From: an uncultured Anaerovibrio sp.
Lineage (GTDB): Bacteria > Bacillota > Negativicutes > Selenomonadales > Selenomonadaceae
Assembly: GCA_900768695.1 (NCBI GenBank)
Contig: CAAGDY010000449.1
Coordinates: forward strand, 1-5,981
Direction of reading: 5' to 3'
Length of the DNA stretch: 5,981 nucleotides
Below are positions 1-5,928 of the stretch, one piece after another. The position numbers and the translations under genes are program-made. Each line of letters starts with the position of its first letter. Position 1 is the stretch's first letter. The notes beneath the pieces were generated by a model. It was not told the DNA's origin. It did not search any database and was given only the letters and a program-made list of their open reading frames with translations.

Positions 1-135
1 GCCGCGCACCGAGGCGCGTCTTAGTGCCCTGCATTGACACCGCCTTCTCCACCCATTACATTATCTGCTGATAGTTACAATCCTGCGACAGCTCCCAACC
101 AACCTACCAGCAAATTCTTATATGTTGCCATAGCA

Positions 136-372
136 ATATGATGTGGCTTTACGAAAAGGCTGAAACATGGGGGAGGGGAGGCTGGCGAAACCTGAAATTG
201 CCAACCGCTGTAAATAAAACTTATTTGTATTCACAAACATTTTAGTTTTCATCATGTTGCTGTGCAACACTGCAAGCCTGTACAACGGTTGGTAGTATCA
301 AGCCTCGTCAGCTCCCCGCCCACCCCTTTTCAGTCTTTTCGTAAAGTCCGATTAGTTGCCACGGCATCATAT
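136..372. repeat. Long imperfect inverted repeat A with AT-rich loop
   Basis: The two arms are reverse complements over roughly 65 bases. The outer core CTTTACGAAAAG (147-158) pairs perfectly with CTTTTCGTAAAG (335-346). It continues through position 165 against 328 with a single G-T pair. A G-rich block (169-178) then faces a C-rich block (314-326). The inner part (181-212 against 281-311) is about three quarters complementary and ends with CCAACCGCTGTA facing TACAACGGTTGG. ATATGATG (136-143) and CATCATAT (365-372) extend the symmetry outward, but the right arm has about 14 extra bases there. The loop (213-280) is AT-rich and holds a small hairpin, GTTGC-TGT-GCAAC (256-268). It could be a transposase-less mobile element (MITE), two opposed copies of a repeat family, or a structured RNA. 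No target-site duplication was found. Confidence 0.75.
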
Positions 373-401
373 ACAGGAGTATCGTTGATTGCGTTGTTGT
401 A

Positions 402-589
402 TCTGTTCAGACTAAAAGAGGGACAGGTTGCGGCATGTGCCATCAGAAACCTTTGTTATGCCTCGGTGCTTAGCGACTTGCAAGCCGCCAGGCGTAGCAA
501 GAGCTTAGCATCCGCTAGGCATAATGAGGAGCGAGAGCGTGTTTCTGAGGGTACTGCCGCAGACTGTCCCTTTTTAATGTCTGAACAGA
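402..589. repeat. Long rod-like hairpin B, possible structured RNA
   Basis: Almost the whole 188-nt stretch folds back on itself. Perfect paired blocks from the outside in are 402-412 with 579-589 (11 bp), 413-417 with 572-576, 419-426 with 564-571, 429-435 with 555-561, 443-450 with 541-548, 456-463 with 517-524, 464-466 with 512-514, 468-474 with 503-509 (one T-T mismatch), 477-481 with 497-501, and 484-486 with 491-493. The tip is the tetraloop GCCA (487-490). The largest asymmetry is 5 nt (451-455) facing 16 nt (525-540). No T-run follows the stem on either strand. A long rod with a central asymmetric bubble and about 190 nt of length recalls 6S RNA, but I cannot match conserved 6S bases. 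A repeat-derived element is equally possible. Confidence 0.75.
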
Positions 590-613
590 GGCCGCAAAAT
601 ATCAAATTATACT

Positions 614-720
614 CAATATATGCTCGAAGTAACAATCAGGCACAACGAAAAACTGAAATTTTATAAAGCTGGAAATATTATGTAAAAAAGTGTAATATAT
701 GTAGAGTGCAATATATGCAG
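614..720 (+). repeat. Repeated AATATATG motif upstream of trkA
   Basis: GTGTAATATATGTAG (690-704) and GTGCAATATATGCAG (706-720) are 15-base direct repeats with a 16-bp period, differing only by two T/C changes. The core CAATATATGC also occurs alone at 614-623. The tandem pair overlaps the only promoter candidate I see for trkA. It could be a pair of operator half-sites on successive helical turns, or simply AT-rich repeat drift. Confidence 0.55.
670..698 (+). promoter_or_regulatory. Candidate trkA operon promoter
   Basis: TGGAAA (670-675) and TAATAT (693-698) are separated by 17 bases. Each matches four of six bases of the sigma-70/sigma-A consensus, so the call is weak. It lies about 85 bp upstream of the GTG start and overlaps the first copy of the 15-base repeat. 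The sequence is AT-rich enough that other hexamer pairs could be drawn. Confidence 0.25.
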
Positions 721-769
721 CAGGTATGCAAATTTAGGATTATGATGCGCAGTGACAGGCGCTGATTTT

Positions 770-775
770 GAGGTG
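770..775 (+). promoter_or_regulatory. Ribosome binding site of trkA
   Basis: GAGGTG lies 7 nt before the GTG at 783. An in-frame TGA at 774-776 overlaps this site, so no start codon further upstream is possible in this frame. That fixes the GTG as the upstream-most start. Confidence 0.75.
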
Positions 776-782
776 AAGTGTT

Positions 783-2129
783 GTGCGTGTAGTAATTGTA
801 GGCGCAGGCAAGCTGGGGTACAGCATTGCGGAGCTTTTATCCCAGGAAGAATATGATATTGTAGTCATAGACAAGGAAGAGGGACAGCTGTCAAACATCA
901 AGGAAAACCTGGATGTACTAACCATAGCCGCCAACGGTTCCAGTCCTATTACCATGGATGACCCGGATGTGCAGGGGGCGGATATGCTGATTGCCGTGAC
1001 GGGCAGTGACGAGGTAAACATGGTCTGCTGTATCCTTGCTAAAAAGCACGGTATCGTTCATACCGTGGCCCGCATCCGCGATATGCAGTTTATGTCCGAG
1101 GCAAAGGAATATCTCAAGGCCAATTTTGACATTGACCTGATGCTCAACCCTGAGTATATTACTGCTATGGAGATAAACCGCATCCTCATGGTTCCTGCCG
1201 CTCTCAACGTGGAGGATTTTGCCGAGGGAAGGGTGCGGCTTTTTGAGACCAAGGTGCGCCGTAAATCGCCGCTGGCAAAAATCCCCCTAAAGGATTTGGA
1301 CATCCCGAAGTCTATTCTGGCGGCCATGATTTTCCGCGATCATCGCATGATTGTGCCTCATGGCGATGATTGCCTGATGCCCCATGACAACGTGTATTTC
1401 GTGGGTGAAACCAGTGCTATAGAAAGCTTTAGCAAGAATCTGGTCAGGAGCGATGCCAGAAAGGTCAGCCGGGCGGTGATTATCGGCGCCGGGCGCGCCG
1501 GGCGGTTTACTGCCCAGGAGCTGGACAAGCAGAATGTGCAGGTCAAGATTTTTGATATCAACCGGGAAAGGTGCCGGCTGATTGCCGAGCGGCTCTCCGG
1601 CTACAGTATGGCCATCAACGGCGATGGCACAAATATCGAGCTTTTGCAGTCAGAGGGCATTGCCGATGCCGACGTTATGATATGCCTGACCGGTGATGAC
1701 AAGCTGAACCTCCTGCTGGCCCTAATGGGCAGGCACATGGGGGTGCAAAAGACTATTGTAAAGGTAAACCGCTATGACTATATTGAGCTGATGGAAAAGG
1801 TGGGAGTGGACATAGTTCTGTCCTCGCGGTTCCTGGCCGCCAGCGAAGTGCTGGCCTTTGTGCGGCGGGGGGGCATCGTGTCCGTTTCCCTGCTGGAGGG
1901 TGCAAAGGCCGAGGCCATCGAGGTGGTGGTGCAGGATGGCGCCAGGGTGGCAGGCAAAAAGCTGATGGATGCCTCCCTGCCGCGGGAGTGTCTGGTCTGC
2001 GGCTATGTGCGGGGCAATGAAACCTTCGTGCCTAACGGCCATACGGTGCTGATGTCGGGGGACAGGGCGATTATTATTGTGCAGATAAAGCACTCCAAGA
2101 ATGTGCTGAAATATTTTCAAAAGGATTGA
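783..2129 (+). CDS. trkA: Trk potassium uptake system regulatory protein TrkA
   Basis: This is the cytoplasmic RCK subunit that binds NAD(H)/nucleotides and gates the TrkH potassium channel at the inner face of the membrane. The 448 residues form the usual duplicated layout. The first Rossmann (TrkA-N) domain covers about residues 1-130, with GAGKLG at 7-12 and the acidic end of strand 2 at D30. The first TrkA-C domain is at about 140-220. The second Rossmann domain starts near 230, with GAGRAG at 235-240, D258 and the GDGT signature at 281-283 and just before. The second TrkA-C domain runs from about 370 to the end. Length is close to E. coli TrkA (458, from memory). There is no signal peptide or membrane segment. 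The start is GTG with GAGGTG 7 nt upstream and an in-frame stop just before it. It heads an operon with two trkH genes, 9 nt before the first. A run of seven G (1867-1873) falls in codons 362-364. The assignment is secure; the ligand preference of each half is inferred from the family. Confidence 0.96.
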   Translation: MRVVIVGAGKLGYSIAELLSQEEYDIVVIDKEEGQLSNIKENLDVLTIAANGSSPITMDDPDVQGADMLIAVTGSDEVNMVCCILAKKHGIVHTVARIRDMQFMSEAKEYLKANFDIDLMLNPEYITAMEINRILMVPAALNVEDFAEGRVRLFETKVRRKSPLAKIPLKDLDIPKSILAAMIFRDHRMIVPHGDDCLMPHDNVYFVGETSAIESFSKNLVRSDARKVSRAVIIGAGRAGRFTAQELDKQNVQVKIFDINRERCRLIAERLSGYSMAINGDGTNIELLQSEGIADADVMICLTGDDKLNLLLALMGRHMGVQKTIVKVNRYDYIELMEKVGVDIVLSSRFLAASEVLAFVRRGGIVSVSLLEGAKAEAIEVVVQDGARVAGKKLMDASLPRECLVCGYVRGNETFVPNGHTVLMSGDRAIIIVQIKHSKNVLKYFQKD

Positions 2130-2138
2130 CGGCTGAAG

Positions 2139-3599
2139 ATGAATAGACTGGTTCTTTTGCTGATGGGCAGGGTAATCCTCATGTGCAGCGGACTGCAGCT
2201 GATTCCCTTCTGCTACAGCCTTTATCACGGCTATGAGCAGTCGGCCGGAGCTTTTGCCGCCTCGGTGATGATTGCCCTGCTGGCAGGCGTCTGGCTCATA
2301 GGGCTGGCCGGCAACAGCTACAAGGAAAACCTGAGCGTGCTGGATGGCGCGGCCTTTCTGGCCGTGTGCTGGTGGGTGATGTCAATTTTTGGCGGCCTGC
2401 CCTATTATATCGATGGTGATTTGAGCATTGCCAACGCGTTTTTTGACAGTATATCCTGTTTTACGACTACAGGTGTTATGGACCTGCCCTATGAGGCGGA
2501 CAACGCCATTATCCTTTGGCGCAGTCTTTCCCAGTGGCTGGGCGGCTACATGGTGCTGCTGCTTCTCAGCACGGTGCTGCCGGGCACCAGCGGCTGTTTT
2601 GGCACGGCATTTATCCTGTCAGGCAATATGCGCACGGGGGCTATTACCCTGAAGCGGATAAACAGGACATCTGTCAGGCTGTTCAGGATTTATCTGCTGG
2701 TGACGCTGGGCGGCATCCTGCTCTACAAGCTGTGCGGCCTGTCGGCCTTTGATGCGGTCAATATGTCGCTGGTGACTATCTCCACCGGCGGCTGTTATAC
2801 CCCTGACGCCAGGATAACCGTCAGCGGCTGGGTAGCTGTCACGGCCATCCTGGGCATTATTGCCGCCGGGTGCAACGTCCTTCTCTATTGGCAGGCGGTT
2901 GACCACAAGGAGATAAGGGCGGTGCGCCAGACATGGCAAAGCAGTGAGACAAAAATTTTCGGGCTTCTGGTGCTGTGCTTTACGGCGATTATTGCCCTGC
3001 ACCTTTACCTGAAGGGCTTCTACGATGTGGGGGATGCCATCAGCAACGCACTTTTTCATGTGGTATCCTTCGGCTGTACCAACGGCATTATGGCGGACGG
3101 CATGTACCACTGGGACGATGTGGACAAGTTTTTCCTTATGTGCATGGCGCTGATTGGCGGCTGTATCGGCTCAATCTCCGGCGGGTTCAAGATTTTCCGG
3201 CTCCAGGTGCTTCTGAAAAGCTCCCTGGCGGAGCTGAAGCGTACCCTGCACCCCAACATGGTGGTGCATATTGAGATGGATGGCAAGGCAGTACCCCAGA
3301 AGATTATTGAGCGTATTCTGGGCTATTTCTTTATGTTCTTCGTGACCCTGCTGGTGTCCCTGCTGGTGATTTCCCTGTCGGGACTGGACATGCAGCAGAC
3401 CATGGATGTGGCCATTGCCTGCATTACCAGCTCCGGGCCTATGATGATGTTCCATCTGGACGCCGGCGAGGTCAGGAACCTGCCGGACTGGGTAAAGCTG
3501 TACTGCAGCATGCTGATGGTAATAGGCAAGGTAAATGTGTTTACCTTCCTGCTGATTGTGCATGGGGTCTGGCATGGGCTTCAGGAAAGGCATTGGTAG
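2139..3599 (+). CDS. trkH: TrkH-family potassium channel subunit, diverged (TrkH1)
   Basis: This is an integral membrane pore protein of the TrkH/KtrB superfamily, made of four membrane-pore-membrane repeats, 486 residues long. Hydrophobic helices lie near 8-28, 38-58, 68-88, 124-147, 180-200, 227-251, 272-291, 330-350, 395-413 and 452-478. The filter segments are TTTG (109-112), STGG (215-218), CTNG (313-316) and SSGP (431-434). All four keep the glycine linked to potassium selectivity in this family. The third segment is unlike the usual T-T/S-T-G, and the fourth lacks the usual N-x-G-P. The D3 signature reads GGCIGSISGG (340-349), where the family normally has GGCAGSTAGG. In the last helix the usual GRLE is GKVN (463-466), so a conserved Arg and Glu are replaced. 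The start follows the trkA stop by 9 nt. AAAAGGA (2119-2125) is a rather distant ribosome site, which suggests translational coupling. TrkH family is certain; native ion and partner are not. Confidence 0.9.
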   Translation: MNRLVLLLMGRVILMCSGLQLIPFCYSLYHGYEQSAGAFAASVMIALLAGVWLIGLAGNSYKENLSVLDGAAFLAVCWWVMSIFGGLPYYIDGDLSIANAFFDSISCFTTTGVMDLPYEADNAIILWRSLSQWLGGYMVLLLLSTVLPGTSGCFGTAFILSGNMRTGAITLKRINRTSVRLFRIYLLVTLGGILLYKLCGLSAFDAVNMSLVTISTGGCYTPDARITVSGWVAVTAILGIIAAGCNVLLYWQAVDHKEIRAVRQTWQSSETKIFGLLVLCFTAIIALHLYLKGFYDVGDAISNALFHVVSFGCTNGIMADGMYHWDDVDKFFLMCMALIGGCIGSISGGFKIFRLQVLLKSSLAELKRTLHPNMVVHIEMDGKAVPQKIIERILGYFFMFFVTLLVSLLVISLSGLDMQQTMDVAIACITSSGPMMMFHLDAGEVRNLPDWVKLYCSMLMVIGKVNVFTFLLIVHGVWHGLQERHW

Positions 3600-3604
3600 G
3601 TGAG
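3598..3604 (+). promoter_or_regulatory. Ribosome binding site of trkH2 overlapping trkH1 stop
   Basis: AGGTGAG begins inside the TAG stop codon of trkH1 (3597-3599) and sits 5 nt before the ATG at 3610. A ribosome terminating on trkH1 would end on this site, so the two subunits are probably translated in a coupled way. Confidence 0.65.
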
Positions 3605-3609
3605 ATGCT

Positions 3610-5055
3610 ATGAATTTAAGGGTTATTGCGTATATCCTTGGACGCCTGCAGTTCTTTGTCACCTTTTCACTGGGAGTTCCCTTCGTGATGGCGCTTTTGT
3701 GGGGAGAGGACTGTGCCATGGACTTTGCCGGGACGATTCTGGTGAGCCTGGGTGTGGCGGTCTATTTCTATAATCATGGCAAGCTGGAGCATGAAAGCCT
3801 TACCCTGCGGGAAGGGATTGCCATTACCGGCATTGCCTGGTTCCTGATTCCGGTGGTGGCGGCACTGCCTTTTCTGGCTTCCCATCAGCTGAATCTGGTG
3901 GACAGCCTTTTTGAGAGCTTTTCCGGGCTGACCTGTACGGGTGCCTCCGTCATCAGTGATTTGGATGTTGCGCCGCGGAGCCTTGTTCTCTGGCGTGGTG
4001 TTACCCACTGGGTAGGGGGACTGGGGATAATCGTCCTCTTTATCGCTCTCTTTCCCCAGCCGGGCAGTGGCGCGGCGAGGATGTTCAATGCCGAGGGAGC
4101 AGGCCCGTCGGAAAGCCGGGTGGTGCCGAGAATCAAGGAAACCGCCAACGCTCTCCTGATAATGTATGTGGCCTTTTCGATAGCGCTTCTGACCGCTCTT
4201 CTGATGTGCGGCCTGAGCCTTTTTGACGCGGTAAATCTGGCCATGTCGGCCATTGCTACGGGCGGCTTCGCCACCACTAACGGCAGTGCCGGTGATTACA
4301 ACAGCCTGCCTGTGGAGATAGTGCTGATTGTGTTCATGCTGATTGGCGGCGGCAATTTCGGCCTGTATTTTCTGGGCTGGAAAAAGGGCTATAGCCATAT
4401 CCTGCGGGATACGGAGTTCCGGGTGTACATGCTGATGTTTTTGATTGTTACGCCGCTGGTGATGATGAACCTGACCAGCAGCATGGGGCTGGAGGCTGAT
4501 ACGGCCCTTCGCTATGCGGCCTTCCAGATGGCATCCATCATGACCTCCACGGGGCTTGGCACCTGCAACTTTGACCAGTGGCCGGCCTTTTCCCAGTTCT
4601 GCATCATCATGGCAATGCTGACGGGAGGATGTGCCGGTTCTACGGCGGGAGGCATGAAGATTTCCAGGGTGATTATTCTCTGGAAAATGGTAGGGACTAT
4701 CATTCAGGAAAAGCTGCACCCCAACAGCATTGCCAGGGTGCGGATGGAGGACCAGAGCCAGTCCTCCACGGTGGTATTCCGGGTGGCGCGGTTCTTTTTC
4801 CTGTATGTGATGCTCGCCCTGGTGGCCGCATGCTTTTTCAATTTTGACGGCTTGCCGGTGGTGGATTCCATCATGCTGGGGCTTTCCTGCATGGGAAACA
4901 TGGGCGTGGCCTTTGGCGAGGCCTATACCTTTTATGACCTGCCGGATGTGACCAAGATAGTATGCTGTCTGTGCATGGTAATCGGCAGGCTGGAGATTTT
5001 TACATTTTTAGCTATGCTGCAGCCGGGCTTCTGGAAGCGTGACAGCAACTGGTAA
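3610..5055 (+). CDS. trkH: TrkH-family potassium channel subunit, canonical (TrkH2)
   Basis: This second pore subunit is a 481-residue TrkH homologue with the fourfold membrane-pore-membrane plan. Helices lie near 8-30, 38-54, 70-90, 125-148, 180-202, 235-257, 270-287, 330-350, 391-411 and 445-470. The filter segments are TCTG (108-111), ATGG (216-219), TSTG (312-315) and GNMG (429-432). Each has the selectivity glycine, though the last is followed by V where the family often has P. The D3M2 signature GGCAGSTAGGMK (339-350) is intact. So is GRLE (459-462) in the last helix, whose Arg lines the pore gate in studied TrkH proteins (family knowledge). It is a paralogue of the preceding gene but clearly diverged, so not a recent duplication. 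The start has AGGTGAG 5 nt upstream, 10 nt after the trkH1 stop. It is the last operon gene and is followed by a terminator. Of the two, this is the likelier main potassium pore. Confidence 0.94.
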   Translation: MNLRVIAYILGRLQFFVTFSLGVPFVMALLWGEDCAMDFAGTILVSLGVAVYFYNHGKLEHESLTLREGIAITGIAWFLIPVVAALPFLASHQLNLVDSLFESFSGLTCTGASVISDLDVAPRSLVLWRGVTHWVGGLGIIVLFIALFPQPGSGAARMFNAEGAGPSESRVVPRIKETANALLIMYVAFSIALLTALLMCGLSLFDAVNLAMSAIATGGFATTNGSAGDYNSLPVEIVLIVFMLIGGGNFGLYFLGWKKGYSHILRDTEFRVYMLMFLIVTPLVMMNLTSSMGLEADTALRYAAFQMASIMTSTGLGTCNFDQWPAFSQFCIIMAMLTGGCAGSTAGGMKISRVIILWKMVGTIIQEKLHPNSIARVRMEDQSQSSTVVFRVARFFFLYVMLALVAACFFNFDGLPVVDSIMLGLSCMGNMGVAFGEAYTFYDLPDVTKIVCCLCMVIGRLEIFTFLAMLQPGFWKRDSNW

Positions 5056-5072
5056 AATAACAAAACAGCAAA

Positions 5073-5111
5073 AAAACTCCCCTGCAGGTGACTGGCCCGC
5101 AAGGGAGTTTT
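5073..5111. terminator. Bidirectional terminator between trkH2 and gmhA
   Basis: AAAACTCCC (5073-5081) pairs perfectly with GGGAGTTTT (5103-5111). TGC (5083-5085) facing GCA (5099-5101) extends the stem past one mismatch. On the plus strand the stem is followed by a T-rich tail (TTTATTTTT at 5115-5123). On the minus strand it is followed by the complement of the A-run at 5071-5076. It lies between two convergent genes whose stop codons are about 60 bp apart, so one intrinsic terminator can serve both. Confidence 0.85.
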
Positions 5112-5115
5112 GGCT

Positions 5116-5763
5116 TTATTTTTCAAAAAATTCATTTTCGACGGCAATGCAGAGCATGTGGTAGATTGGCAGATGGTACTCCTGAATCTTGTAGGTTTCC
5201 ATTTCCGGAGCGGCAATCACGATATCGCAGAGGTTCTGCATGCGGCACTGGCGGTTGCCAATCAGGCCGATGGTCTTCAGGCCGAGGGTTTTGGCCAGCT
5301 GTACGGCGTAGATGACGTTGGCGGAGTTGCCGGAGGTGCTGATGCCGATGAGGATATCCTCCGGGCGGCCCAGTCCCAGCACCTGCTGTGCCATGGCCAG
5401 GTCAGGCGCCTGGTCGTTGGCAAAAGCGCTGTTCAGCGCCACTGCGTTCATCAGGGAAATGGCCGGCAGGGTACCCTGAAGGTTCTGCCGCAGATAATCC
5501 GCCTCATGGGGGCAGGTTTCCTTCATTTTTGCGTACAGCTCGTCGCTGATAGGGCGTTTCTTGACGAAGCCCTTCATCAGCTCGCCGACGATATGCTCGG
5601 CATCGGAGGCACTGCCGCCGTTGCCGCAGACGATGACCTTGCCGCCGTTTTTGTAGGTGGTGCAGATGGCCTCCACGGCTTCGGTAAGGGATTGGCGGCA
5701 TACGCTCAGGGCGGGATAGCGCTCAATCAGGTTGTCAATTTTGGCAAGAGTGGTATCTTTCAT
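5116..5763 (-). CDS. gmhA: SIS-domain phosphoheptose isomerase (GmhA-like)
   Basis: This is likely D-sedoheptulose-7-phosphate isomerase, a cytoplasmic enzyme making D-glycero-D-manno-heptose 7-phosphate for lipopolysaccharide or S-layer glycan heptose. The 215-residue protein is one SIS domain. GNGGSASDA (47-55) is the phosphosugar loop, and STSGNS (142-147) is the second conserved SIS loop. The residues that bind zinc and catalyse in E. coli GmhA align with matching spacing: H57 and E61 (H-x3-E), then Q194 and H202 (Q-x7-H). It is somewhat longer than E. coli GmhA (192, from memory), because of a charged stretch at about 66-100 with two cysteines nearby. The start is ATG with AAAGGA (5774-5779, minus strand) 10 nt upstream. 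It converges on trkH2 and ends beside the shared terminator. No other heptose genes are in the window. Another phosphosugar isomerase of the same fold is possible, but the active-site match favours GmhA. Confidence 0.82.
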   Translation of the reverse strand: MKDTTLAKIDNLIERYPALSVCRQSLTEAVEAICTTYKNGGKVIVCGNGGSASDAEHIVGELMKGFVKKRPISDELYAKMKETCPHEADYLRQNLQGTLPAISLMNAVALNSAFANDQAPDLAMAQQVLGLGRPEDILIGISTSGNSANVIYAVQLAKTLGLKTIGLIGNRQCRMQNLCDIVIAAPEMETYKIQEYHLPIYHMLCIAVENEFFEK

Positions 5764-5781
5764 ATATCTTCAGTCCTTTCT

Positions 5782-5831
5782 GCTGGCGTTTCTCACGCTT
5801 TTCATTCTCCTGCCAGCGCATCTGGCAGGAG
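5782..5831 (-). promoter_or_regulatory. Stem-loop leader upstream of gmhA
   Basis: CTCCTGCCAG (5807-5816) and CTGGCAGGAG (5822-5831) form a perfect 10-bp stem with a 5-nt loop. No T-run follows on either strand, so it is not a standard terminator. A second small hairpin, GCGT (5786-5789) with ACGC (5795-5798), sits just before the ribosome binding site. GCTGGC at 5782-5787 is complementary to GCCAGC at 5812-5817, part of the large stem, so an alternative fold is possible. This could be an RNA switch or attenuator-like leader, an mRNA-stabilising hairpin, or a DNA operator. Confidence 0.5.
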
Positions 5832-5865
5832 TATCTGACAGTATATAGCATATCTTACGGCGCAA

Positions 5866-5928
5866 CTAACAGCTAAAGCTGACAGCATAACCGATAGTAT
5901 AACTAATAATATATTCTAATAGTATATT
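5866..5928. repeat. Degenerate 12-13 bp tandem repeat, five units
   Basis: The successive units start at 5866, 5879, 5891, 5903 and 5916. They read CTAACAGCTAAAG, CTGACAGCATAA, CCGATAGTATAA, CTAATAATATATT and CTAATAGTATATT, giving a consensus near CTRAYAGYATAA. An outlying similar copy, CTGACAGTATAT, is at 5835-5846. The array lies between the proposed gmhA promoter and its leader stem-loop. It may be a set of regulator binding sites or a decaying minisatellite. Confidence 0.6.

Larger units (their letters stand above)
1..782. other. Long non-coding region upstream of trkA
   Basis: No convincing protein gene is visible on either strand here. The first 135 bases are mixed in composition. They contain one small G+C hairpin (CGCGC at 3-7 with GCGCG at 14-18) and nothing else I can name. 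Positions 136-372 and 402-589 are two long imperfect inverted repeats, described separately. Positions 590-782 are AT-rich and lead into trkA. The only long open frame (GTG at 262 to 666) runs through both inverted repeats, has no ribosome binding site and resembles no family I know, so I do not treat it as a gene. No tRNA, rRNA or riboswitch was recognised. Confidence 0.7.

Noticed and set aside
402..589. Retron-type msr/msd region
   Set aside because: A long hairpin alone is not enough; no reverse transcriptase gene is in the window next to it.
262..666. 134-residue open frame on the plus strand
   Set aside because: It starts at a GTG without a ribosome site, crosses both long inverted repeats, and its protein has no recognisable domain. 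The base pairing of the DNA explains this region better than coding does.
1722..2228. 168-residue minus-strand open frame across the trkA-trkH1 junction
   Set aside because: It is antisense to two certain genes, rich in His and Gln, and has no family resemblance.
3605..3613. ATG at 3605 overlapping the true trkH2 start
   Set aside because: It is out of frame and reads ATG-CTA-TGA, so it stops after two codons. The ATG at 3610 has better spacing from AGGTGAG and gives the full TrkH protein.
3667..4719. 350-residue open frame antisense to trkH2
   Set aside because: It is fully inside a certain gene on the other strand. Its protein is rich in His, Gln, Arg and Pro, as expected from reading GC-biased codons backwards.
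5110..5838. 242-residue plus-strand open frame covering the gmhA region
   Set aside because: It is antisense to a gene whose SIS active-site residues are all recognisable, and its start lies in the terminator stem. The long frame is a by-product of codon bias.
5866..5928. CRISPR array
   Set aside because: The units are only 12-13 bp, directly abutting and degenerate, with no spacers.
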